Part shown: positions 1 through 5,657 of the stretch, in pieces
How positions within the stretch are numbered: the first letter of the stretch is position 1
How the letters are laid out: each line of letters begins with the position of its first letter
Translations under genes and position numbers: made by a program
Notes under the pieces: generated by a model
Database searches by the model: none
What the model saw: the letters and a program-made list of their open reading frames with translations, nothing else
What the model was told of the DNA's origin: nothing
Assembly: GCA_024277695.1 (NCBI GenBank)
Contig: JAJRUR010000319.1
Coordinates: 1-5,657, forward strand
Length of the DNA stretch: 5,657 nucleotides
Direction of reading: 5' to 3'
DNA from: Bacteroidota bacterium
GTDB lineage: Bacteria; Bacteroidota; Bacteroidia; Chitinophagales; Saprospiraceae

Positions 1-3
1 CCT

Positions 4-1236
4 ATGCCAAATATAGCCTTTTTCTTATTGACTCTGATGTTTTCTACATGTATGCGTACTACCGCGTCAGACAAACATGCTGATAGATCACAGACTACAG
101 TTCCAGATGCATTAGAGATCCAAAGCGGTAGCGAACGTACGGAGCTGTACTTGGATGATCTACAAGGAAAACGTGTGGCATTAGTTGTCAATCAAACTTC
201 ACAGATTGGGGATCGCCATTTGGTGGATAGTCTGCTGTCTTTAGGGATAGATATCCAAAGGATTTTTGCTGCGGAACATGGATTTAGAGGAGCTGCAGAT
301 GCAGGCGAAAAACTACAGGATGGTATAGATCCAAAAACGGGCTTAGAGCTTTTGTCGCTATATGGAAAAAACCGAAAACCGACAGCTCAGCAGCTTGAGG
401 ATATCGATGTGGTAGTTTTTGATATTCAGGATGTAGGAGCTCGATTTTATACTTATCTGAGTACCTTGCATTTGGTCATGGAGGCAGTTGCAGAACAAGG
501 CAAAAAAATCATCGTACTTGATAGACCCAATCCGAACGGATTTTATATAGATGGTCCTGTACTTGATACGGCTTGGCGTTCGTTTGTGGGTATGCATCCT
601 ATCCCGATAGTTCATGGAATGACACTTGGAGAACTGGCCGGAATGATCAATGGTGAGGGCTGGCTCAAAGGTTCAGTTCAAGCTGATTTGGATGTCGTAG
701 CTTGTGCTCATTATGATCACAGCATGTCTTATGAGCTTCCGGTCAAGCCCTCGCCAAATCTACCCAATCATCGTGCTGTGCTATTGTATCCGAGTTTGTG
801 CCTGTTTGAAGGTACCATAGTTTCCGTAGGTCGTGGCACGCAAGAGCAGTTTCAGATCTTGGGTCATCCTGATTTTACTTCGGGGACGTATCGCTTTATA
901 CCTCGCTCTATGCCGGGAGCAACATATCCTAAACTAGAAGGAAAAGAATGCATAGGAGATCGGTTTACTCATATTGCAGTTGATAGTCTTATTCGGAGGA
1001 CAGAGATTGATTTGAGTCACTTGATCCGATACTATAATGTACTTAAAGATAAGAATACTTTTTTTCTAAAAAACAATTTTTTTGATAAACTTGCAGGATC
1101 CGATATACTTCGCAAGCAAATAATTTCCGGTATGTCCGAAGACCATATCCGCTCAAGTTGGCGAGATGACTTAGCACAATTTAATAAAATAAGAAAAAAA
1201 TATTTGTTATATGCTGATTTTGATGTTCAAAAATAA
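4..1236 (+). CDS. DUF1343 / NamZ-family (GH171) exo-beta-N-acetylmuramidase, exported, probable lipoprotein; 5' end possibly incomplete
   Basis: The family removes single N-acetylmuramic acid residues from non-reducing ends of peptidoglycan fragments (known for Bacillus NamZ), so the likely role is cell-wall turnover or MurNAc recycling in the periplasm. Seen here: VALVVNQTS near residues 58-66, AEHGFRG at 90-96 with Glu91 the likely catalytic acid of the family, DIQDVGARFYTY at 140-151, LDRPNPNG at 172-179, VHGMTLGELA at 203-212, SPNLPNH at 251-257 and the signature YPSLCLFEGT...SVGRGT at 263-280. The C-terminus ends in a typical W...F..IRKKYLLY segment, so the 410 residues cover the full family domain. 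The N-terminus is hydrophobic (residues 4-15) with Cys16 as a possible lipid anchor, but Thr at -1 is a poor lipobox residue. There is no basic residue before the hydrophobic core, and the frame is still open at base 1 (CCT precedes ATG), so the real start may lie outside the window. Family assignment is strong; the exact substrate is inferred. Confidence 0.92.
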   Translation: MPNIAFFLLTLMFSTCMRTTASDKHADRSQTTVPDALEIQSGSERTELYLDDLQGKRVALVVNQTSQIGDRHLVDSLLSLGIDIQRIFAAEHGFRGAADAGEKLQDGIDPKTGLELLSLYGKNRKPTAQQLEDIDVVVFDIQDVGARFYTYLSTLHLVMEAVAEQGKKIIVLDRPNPNGFYIDGPVLDTAWRSFVGMHPIPIVHGMTLGELAGMINGEGWLKGSVQADLDVVACAHYDHSMSYELPVKPSPNLPNHRAVLLYPSLCLFEGTIVSVGRGTQEQFQILGHPDFTSGTYRFIPRSMPGATYPKLEGKECIGDRFTHIAVDSLIRRTEIDLSHLIRYYNVLKDKNTFFLKNNFFDKLAGSDILRKQIISGMSEDHIRSSWRDDLAQFNKIRKKYLLYADFDVQK

Positions 1237-1390
1237 ACATAATGGCTTAGTGATCATCGACCATAATATATAGTTTGTATTTATATTTCAGATGGAAGCT
1301 TTTTAGATATAAGACACACTAATCAAACAATATATCATGTACATTATTGAATACATTGTTTTTCATTCATTTTAAAAATATTATTATCAA

Positions 1391-1972
1391 ATGAATAAAT
1401 TATTGGATACTATTAAGAATAGGAGATCAACTTTTCCCGGACAATTTGGCGATGGGAAGATAGATCAGGACAGAATCCTACAATTGCTCGAAGCGGCACG
1501 TTGGGCACCGACCCACAAAATGACAGAACCCTGGAGGTTCGTAGTATTCGGTCCGGACTCTGTAGCAGAGTTTATCGACGAACTTATTAAGGCATACAAT
1601 AAAAAATTTAAAGAGTCCGAGCGTAGTCCGATAAAATTAAAAAAACTAGCTAAGCGCAAACAACAAGTATCTCATATTATCGCCATAATTATGCATCGTG
1701 ATCCGGAAGAGCGACTACCTGAAATCGAAGAAGTCGCTGCAGTCGCTTGTGCTGCCCAAAATATATATTTGATGATGGATGTGCTGGATATCGTTGGATA
1801 TTGGGGTTCAGGATTTGCATATTCGGAGCATATGCGTCAGTTTTTAAAACTGCAAGATGATGATGTCTGTCTGGGATATTTCTTTTTAGGTTGTAAGGAT
1901 CATGATGCACCGATACCGGAACGTAAAAGGAAAGATCTCGAAGCGTTTGTAAGCTGGTATGGAGAGAACTAG
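1391..1972 (+). CDS. Nitroreductase family protein (YdjA-like FMN-dependent oxidoreductase)
   Basis: A 193-residue cytosolic protein of the nitroreductase fold. Such enzymes bind FMN in a homodimer and use NAD(P)H to reduce nitroaromatics, quinones or other acceptors; the natural substrate here is unknown. Seen in the sequence: the N-terminal RRST (residues 11-14) that contacts FMN phosphate in the family, AARWAPTHKMTEPWRF at 35-50 (the family's 'APS..N.QPW' region in its YdjA-like form), the helix EEVAAVACAAQNIYLM at 114-129, GYWGSG at 137-142 and LGYFFLG at 162-168. There is no signal peptide. The length is usual for the short YdjA-like subgroup. The start is well set: an in-frame TAA lies at 1373-1375, the next Met is residue 44, and the leader is A/T-rich with no clear Shine-Dalgarno, as is common in Bacteroidota. 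It is 154 bp from the upstream gene and does not look co-transcribed with either neighbour. Confidence 0.93.
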   Translation: MNKLLDTIKNRRSTFPGQFGDGKIDQDRILQLLEAARWAPTHKMTEPWRFVVFGPDSVAEFIDELIKAYNKKFKESERSPIKLKKLAKRKQQVSHIIAIIMHRDPEERLPEIEEVAAVACAAQNIYLMMDVLDIVGYWGSGFAYSEHMRQFLKLQDDDVCLGYFFLGCKDHDAPIPERKRKDLEAFVSWYGEN

Positions 1973-2043
1973 CGTTCTGCAGGGTCAGTTTTACTACTGA
2001 TGACCATCTGGAGCAATACAGAATACTTATCTGATTTCTTACA

Positions 2044-2051
2044 TATCTTTG
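2044..2051 (+). promoter_or_regulatory. Candidate -7 box (TAnnTTTG) of a Bacteroidota promoter
   Basis: TATCTTTG matches the TAnnTTTG consensus of the Bacteroidota housekeeping sigma factor exactly. No TTG/TTTG element is visible at the expected -33 distance (around 2020-2025), so the promoter is only half supported. If real, transcription would begin near 2055-2058, downstream of the ATG at 2053 and about 22-25 nt before the ATG at 2080. This fits the choice of 2080 as the start of the large secreted protein. Confidence 0.45.
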
Positions 2052-2079
2052 TATGATCTTAATCACAAATATTAGGTTG

Positions 2080-4884
2080 ATGAAAATCCATATTCTTATA
2101 ATTTTTCTTTTCTTTTCTATCGCAATAGTATCTGCACAGCAAGCATTTGTTCGTCAGGATAATTTAATAGCCGAAATGGATGCATATAGTGGAGTGACAA
2201 TTGCTATTGCCGATATGAATGGTGACCTATTGGACGATATAGTATTTAATGATGGACGGGATATCTATGTTGCCTACCAAAATATCAATAATCTTTCTTT
2301 TACGGTGGATAGTATAGGACAGATTCCGGGAACCGGATGGTCAATAGCTGTTGGTGATCTGGATCGAAATGCTTCAAATGACATTATGGTATGTGACGGA
2401 AGTGATGCGCATCTTTTCTTTAATCACAATCAACAGTTTGAATACAGATTTTTAGATTTGCCCTCCGGATATTTTCCTCAAACAAGCCATTTTATAGATT
2501 TTGATCAAGATGGATTCTTAGATATATTTATACTGAATGATGTAGGAGCTAATCTATTGCTGCTCAATAGAGATGGAGATTATATTGAGACACCCATTTT
2601 GGACGATACAGATGGTGGAACCTATGATGGCTCGGGCAATTACGGTTCTGTTTGGTCGGATATTGATGCTGATGGCGACCTGGATTTATTTATCGCCAAG
2701 TGTAGAGCTTTTGCCTCTGATAGTACAGATAAGCGGCGGATCAATCGATTGTATATCCAAGACGAAGGTGGTTTTGTTAATCGTGCAACGGAGTTGGGGG
2801 TAGCATCAGGGCGTCAATCTTGGAGTGTAGATATTGGGGATATAAATAATGATGGACTTCAGGATATCTTCATCACGAACCATTACGCACAGAACCAGCT
2901 GTATATTCAGCGAGCAGATGGTGTGTTTGATGATGTATCGCATTGGATTAGTGTAGATGATAGCGGTTTTGCGTTTCAATCGCTCATGGTTGATGTCAAT
3001 AATGATTCTTGGTTGGACATATTAATAGCCGGTACAAAGAATCTTCTATTCATCAATGAGCAAGGTAAGGGCTTTGCTGCTACGGAGATGATGCTAGGTC
3101 GCAAGGCATCCACTTCTTTCAATATTGGTGACCTAAATCATGACGGATATCCTGATATTGTGGCAGCTTATCCCAAAGACATTGTAGAAAGAGGGGATTT
3201 TAAAAATCTTGTTTGGATAAATGCTTATCCAAAGACGCATCACTATATCAAAATATCGCTCTTAGGTACGATGTCCAATTGGGATGCTGTAGGAGCAAGA
3301 TTGCTCTTATATGGACCTTGGGGTGTACAGACCAGAGAGATCAGAGTAGGAGAAAGTTATGGTGTATCGAGATCTTCGACGGTGTGTTTTGGTATGGGTG
3401 AGACAAACATTGCAGATTCGTTGGTCATTTATTGGCCATCCGGTCATATAGAGCGGTTAGAAAATTTGGCATCCGATAGCCATTATCAAATAAAGGAGGG
3501 ACTGTGTATGCAGGTACTACAGCACATCGAAATTCAAGAAACTCCTACACTCTGCTTTGAGGATTCGATCATACTTCGGACAAAAAATGAGCAGGTCGTT
3601 TTATGGAATACCGGCGTGCTTTCGGATACATTGGTCGTCCGTACACCGGGCAGCTATTGGGCAAAAACCCAAGAAGAAGAGGCTTGTTTTGAAAGCATTG
3701 TGTCAGCTTGGAAAGTAGATTATTATCAGACCGATCCGGAGTTGTATAATGGAGATTTGGATATTTGTGGCTCTGAACCGATACTGTTAGAAGCTCCTCC
3801 CGGCAACCATTATCGATGGAATACAGGAGATACCAGCTCGACAATTTGGGCTACACTTCCTATCAATTACCAACTCCAATTTAAGGACGTATGCGGAAAT
3901 GACCAACAAATAGAGACCGGCAAATTGGAGTTTTTTGAGATGCAAATACCGGAAGTAGTACATGATACAATTGATGCTCCAGGAGAATTAGTCTTAGTGG
4001 CGCACGGTCAAAACATCATTTGGTATGCTGATCAAGAAAAGAAAATTGAACTGAGCCGCAATGATACCTTATATCTCTATGCAGAAAAGGATACGGTAGT
4101 CTATGCTGCCTCAAGTACTTTTGAAGTCGAGAACCAAGATACTATCATCCGTCAAAATCTTTTAGGTGCATCCGGTGTACCGGCTAGTTCTATCAACGGT
4201 GGTCTTTATTTTGATGTGCTGCGACCAATAAGAATCGAGTCTCTCATGGTTTTCGGAAGCAGTAATGGGCAAAGGTCTATCATCGTATATGATCAAAGCG
4301 GAGATGTTGTATATCAGCAGGACTTTGAAATATCAGAGGGATCAAATACCCTACAGCTGGATGCACAGCTTTCTCCGGGTACCGATTATTTTATAACCAC
4401 AGACACAACGGTCAATATCCAACGATCCGGAAAAAAAGGACCGGATCTGGTATTCTTTAAGATGTCGGAGCATTTTCCTATAGGAGATCCTTCAAGGATA
4501 TTGGTCACCGGCTCCAATTTTGGTTCATCTTTGTTTTGGTATTTTACAGACTGGCAGATTGTAGATGCGGATCCCTGTACCTCAGAGGCAGTACCGGTTT
4601 ATGGTATCGTGGACCGCGGTACAAATACAAGTGATCTACCTTTACAATTTTTAGAGATCTATCCCAATCCATCTAATGGTTCGGTACACTTTAAACTTGA
4701 TAAGATACCCTTAGTGCGTCTTGAACTAATGGATACGGGAGGTCGATTGCTTAAGTCTGTTGACTTGGAACACATAACTGCTTATCAGTGGGATCTTACT
4801 GACCTTGAATCAGGCTTGTACTTAATAAAAGTATTCGATCTAAACACAAAGCATACTTCCGTCAATAAATGGATCAAGTACTGA
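2080..4884 (+). CDS. Secreted FG-GAP/VCBS repeat protein with ASPIC/UnbV domain, Ig-like modules and T9SS type A sorting domain
   Basis: A 934-residue exported protein of unknown ligand. In order: signal peptide 1-19 (MK, hydrophobic core, cleavage near SAQ/Q); seven Asp-rich DxDxDGxxD-type loops starting at residues 45, 93, 140, 194, 254, 305 and 351, typical calcium-binding FG-GAP/VCBS blades; ASPIC/UnbV domain about 387-474 (DAVGARLLLYG, FGMGE, DSLVIYWPSG); two tandem Ig-like modules with matching landmarks C492-W509-C536 and C563-W580-C605; a third Ig-like stretch around W648; a beta-sandwich domain about 693-829 ending in YFTDWQI; and a C-terminal sorting domain about 855-934 with YPNPSNG (861-867) and GLYLIKV (912-918). 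The last domain marks it for export by the type IX system and surface attachment or release. The start at 2080 is preferred over the in-frame ATG at 2053 because it gives a clean MK-type signal peptide and follows a -7 box. A role in adhesion or polymer binding is inference only. Confidence 0.93.
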   Translation: MKIHILIIFLFFSIAIVSAQQAFVRQDNLIAEMDAYSGVTIAIADMNGDLLDDIVFNDGRDIYVAYQNINNLSFTVDSIGQIPGTGWSIAVGDLDRNASNDIMVCDGSDAHLFFNHNQQFEYRFLDLPSGYFPQTSHFIDFDQDGFLDIFILNDVGANLLLLNRDGDYIETPILDDTDGGTYDGSGNYGSVWSDIDADGDLDLFIAKCRAFASDSTDKRRINRLYIQDEGGFVNRATELGVASGRQSWSVDIGDINNDGLQDIFITNHYAQNQLYIQRADGVFDDVSHWISVDDSGFAFQSLMVDVNNDSWLDILIAGTKNLLFINEQGKGFAATEMMLGRKASTSFNIGDLNHDGYPDIVAAYPKDIVERGDFKNLVWINAYPKTHHYIKISLLGTMSNWDAVGARLLLYGPWGVQTREIRVGESYGVSRSSTVCFGMGETNIADSLVIYWPSGHIERLENLASDSHYQIKEGLCMQVLQHIEIQETPTLCFEDSIILRTKNEQVVLWNTGVLSDTLVVRTPGSYWAKTQEEEACFESIVSAWKVDYYQTDPELYNGDLDICGSEPILLEAPPGNHYRWNTGDTSSTIWATLPINYQLQFKDVCGNDQQIETGKLEFFEMQIPEVVHDTIDAPGELVLVAHGQNIIWYADQEKKIELSRNDTLYLYAEKDTVVYAASSTFEVENQDTIIRQNLLGASGVPASSINGGLYFDVLRPIRIESLMVFGSSNGQRSIIVYDQSGDVVYQQDFEISEGSNTLQLDAQLSPGTDYFITTDTTVNIQRSGKKGPDLVFFKMSEHFPIGDPSRILVTGSNFGSSLFWYFTDWQIVDADPCTSEAVPVYGIVDRGTNTSDLPLQFLEIYPNPSNGSVHFKLDKIPLVRLELMDTGGRLLKSVDLEHITAYQWDLTDLESGLYLIKVFDLNTKHTSVNKWIKY

Positions 4885-4899
4885 TCCTGTCTATTTTTT
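4871..4899 (+). terminator. Candidate rho-independent terminator overlapping the stop of the secreted-protein gene
   Basis: GGATCA (4871-4876) and TGATCC (4882-4887) form a perfect 6-bp stem with loop AGTAC; the second arm includes the TGA stop codon. A run of six T (4894-4899) follows after six bases. The flanking AAAT (4867-4870... read as AAAT) and ATTT (4893-4896) could extend the stem after a 5-nt bulge. The gap between stem and T run is longer than in a classic terminator, so this is a moderate call. Its position at the end of a gene followed by a long spacer supports it. Confidence 0.42.
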
Positions 4900-4984
4900 G
4901 TTTAGATTCTTATTTATGCCGAGCTTTGACAGTTAATTTTTTAGGATGGTATGGGGCTTTATATTAGGATTTTTTTTAATATTT

Positions 4985-5003
4985 AAGATATTTAAAATAT
5001 CTT
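4985..5003. repeat. AT-rich inverted repeat (8-9 bp arms)
   Basis: AAGATATT (4985-4992), spacer TAA, AATATCTT (4996-5003) form a perfect inverted repeat; counting the outer spacer bases the arms are 9 bp around one central A. On the + strand it is preceded, not followed, by a T run, so it is not a standard terminator for + transcripts, and on the - strand an A-rich stretch would follow. It could be a protein-binding site, a weak RNA hairpin or chance in AT-rich DNA. Confidence 0.5.
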
Positions 5004-5148
5004 ATGGGTTTAGATAATTTTATAATACATAATGCACACATCCTTAGTGATATATGAAAATTTTGTTTTTTTGATCCTTATTATGTACTCTCTATTGGGA
5101 TTTAGATAGGATATTTTTTGTGGCTTATTGGAGTCGTTGTTTTGCTCG

Positions 5149-5166
5149 CATTTTTTTAAAAAAATG
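5149..5166. repeat. 18-bp perfect palindrome made of T7/A7
   Basis: CA, seven T, seven A, TG read the same on both strands. It sits 41 bp before the ATG of the TPR lipoprotein gene, so it lies in the likely promoter or leader zone. The back-to-back T and A tracts could bend DNA or act as an AT-rich upstream element; no known operator is recognised. Confidence 0.5.
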
Positions 5167-5207
5167 ATGACAACACAAGCTGAATGCTTTTCGTTAATTA
5201 CTTTAGT

Positions 5208-5657
5208 ATGATGAATACTTCTATTTGGGTCAAAGTAGTGCTGTTTAGTTTGATGCTGTCATGTACCGCTACAAACATCCTACGCGATGGGCGAACAGCT
5301 TTTGAGCTCAAGCGATATAGTGAGGCTATCGATTTATTTGATCGCGAATATCAAAAAGCAAAAGACAAAGAAGAAAAGGCCTATTATGCATATATGTTAG
5401 CTCTGAGTTATGAACGTATCAGTAAGGTAGCTCAGTCATTAAAATGGTATCGTAAGTCTGTAGAACTGGACGAAGACCCGGAGTCGCTAGAGGCATATGC
5501 CTTTGCACTTAAATCCAATGAAAAGTATCCGGAGGCGATCAAAGTATTCTCAAAACTATATGACGAATTTGGTCGAGATCAGCGGTATAAAGGCCAGATA
5601 GCTGCCTGTCGTCAGGCTATTAAATGGCAGAATGTCGCAGCGAGACAATTGATTCAA
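5208..5657 (+). CDS. TPR-repeat lipoprotein, N-terminal part; possible PorE-like OmpA-family protein (3' end outside window)
   Basis: An open frame of 150 codons runs off the window end without a stop. Seen in the translation: two tandem ATG codons (5208 and 5211), a hydrophobic leader (residues 6-18) with Lys9, and Cys19 in the context LMLSC, a relaxed lipobox suggesting an outer-membrane lipoprotein. No acidic surface-export signal follows the Cys, so a periplasm-facing location is likelier. Three TPR-like helix pairs follow at about 28-52 (RYSEAIDLF), 58-90 (ALSYERI...SLKWYRKSVEL) and 93-121 (AYAFALKSNEKYPEAIKVF), then a segment GRDQRY...AACRQAIKW. The phrase ALKSNEKYPEA and the later Cys/Trp segment resemble the start of PorE-type proteins (TPR, then WD40-like propeller, then OmpA peptidoglycan-binding domain), a T9SS-associated family; the diagnostic later domains are not in the window. 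TPR lipoprotein is well supported; PorE-like is an inference. Confidence 0.8.
   Translation, partial: MMNTSIWVKVVLFSLMLSCTATNILRDGRTAFELKRYSEAIDLFDREYQKAKDKEEKAYYAYMLALSYERISKVAQSLKWYRKSVELDEDPESLEAYAFALKSNEKYPEAIKVFSKLYDEFGRDQRYKGQIAACRQAIKWQNVAARQLIQ

Larger units (their letters stand above)
4885..5207. other. 323-bp AT-rich intergenic region with palindromes, no gene recognised
   Basis: The spacer between the secreted-protein gene and the TPR lipoprotein gene is clearly more AT-rich than the coding DNA and full of T runs (4894-4899, 4970-4977, 5114-5119, 5151-5157). It holds the tail of the candidate terminator and two AT palindromes (4985-5003 and 5149-5166). No tRNA, riboswitch or convincing protein frame is visible, and no complete -33/-7 promoter pair was found. 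TACTTTAG at 5199-5206 differs from TAnnTTTG at one base but lies so close to the ATG that it would give an almost leaderless transcript. Confidence 0.6.

Noticed and set aside
358..615. Antisense open frame of 85 codons opposite the NamZ-like gene
   Set aside because: Overlaps the most conserved motifs of the + strand gene and has no supporting features of its own.
1059..1083. Run of T7, A6 and T7 inside the NamZ-like gene, possible slippage site or hairpin
   Set aside because: The reading frame continues through it to the family's typical C-terminus, so there is no sign of a programmed or accidental frameshift.
1237..1390. Spacer before the nitroreductase gene as a promoter or terminator region
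   Set aside because: I found no exact TAnnTTTG box with a matching -33 element (TATATTTC at 1282-1289 has one mismatch and no partner), and only a 4-bp stem near 1240-1264, so no specific site is claimed.
1979..2010. Imperfect hairpin after the nitroreductase gene (CAG/GGTCA pairing with TGACC/CTG, or alternatively TCAGT/ACTGA)
   Set aside because: The stems are short, interrupted and mutually exclusive, and no T tract follows, so it is not supported as a terminator.
1689..2066. Antisense open frame of 125 codons opposite the nitroreductase gene
   Set aside because: It overlaps a well-supported gene on the other strand, shows no recognisable motif or signal, and is best explained as a shadow of the coding frame.
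3569..3844. Antisense open frame of 91 codons opposite the Ig-like region
   Set aside because: No family features; it lies inside the clearly coding + strand region of the secreted protein.

Overview
The window looks like a chromosomal segment from a member of the Bacteroidota, plausibly a Saprospiria-like lineage (the phylum call is much firmer than the class call). The reasons are a C-terminal type IX secretion (T9SS) sorting domain, lipoprotein signals with relaxed lipoboxes, AT-rich leaders without clear Shine-Dalgarno sequences, and a perfect match to the Bacteroidota -7 promoter box TAnnTTTG. All four genes I can support lie on the + strand, and the spacers between them (154, 107 and 323 bp) are wide enough that they are probably transcribed separately.

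Layout: (1) 4-1236, a DUF1343/NamZ-type (GH171) exo-beta-N-acetylmuramidase, exported and perhaps a lipoprotein; its true start may lie upstream of the window. (2) 1391-1972, a small FMN-dependent nitroreductase of the YdjA-like type. (3) 2080-4884, a 934-residue secreted protein: signal peptide, seven Asp-rich FG-GAP/VCBS-type blades, an ASPIC/UnbV domain, two tandem Cys/Trp Ig-like modules about 71 residues apart, a third Ig-like stretch, a beta-sandwich domain and a T9SS type A sorting domain. (4) 5208 to the window end, the N-terminal 150 residues of a TPR lipoprotein that resembles the start of PorE-like, OmpA-family outer-membrane proteins; the rest is cut off.

Functionally this is mostly cell-envelope and surface biology: peptidoglycan sugar turnover or recycling (gene 1), a T9SS-exported surface or secreted protein (gene 3), and possibly an envelope or T9SS-associated lipoprotein (gene 4). 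The nitroreductase is a cytosolic flavoenzyme with no visible link to the others. Nothing points to a mobile element, CRISPR array, RNA gene or clear new defence system. The points most worth a second look are the architecture of the 934-residue protein, its start choice and promoter, the truncated fourth gene, and the hairpin and AT palindromes in the 323-bp spacer.
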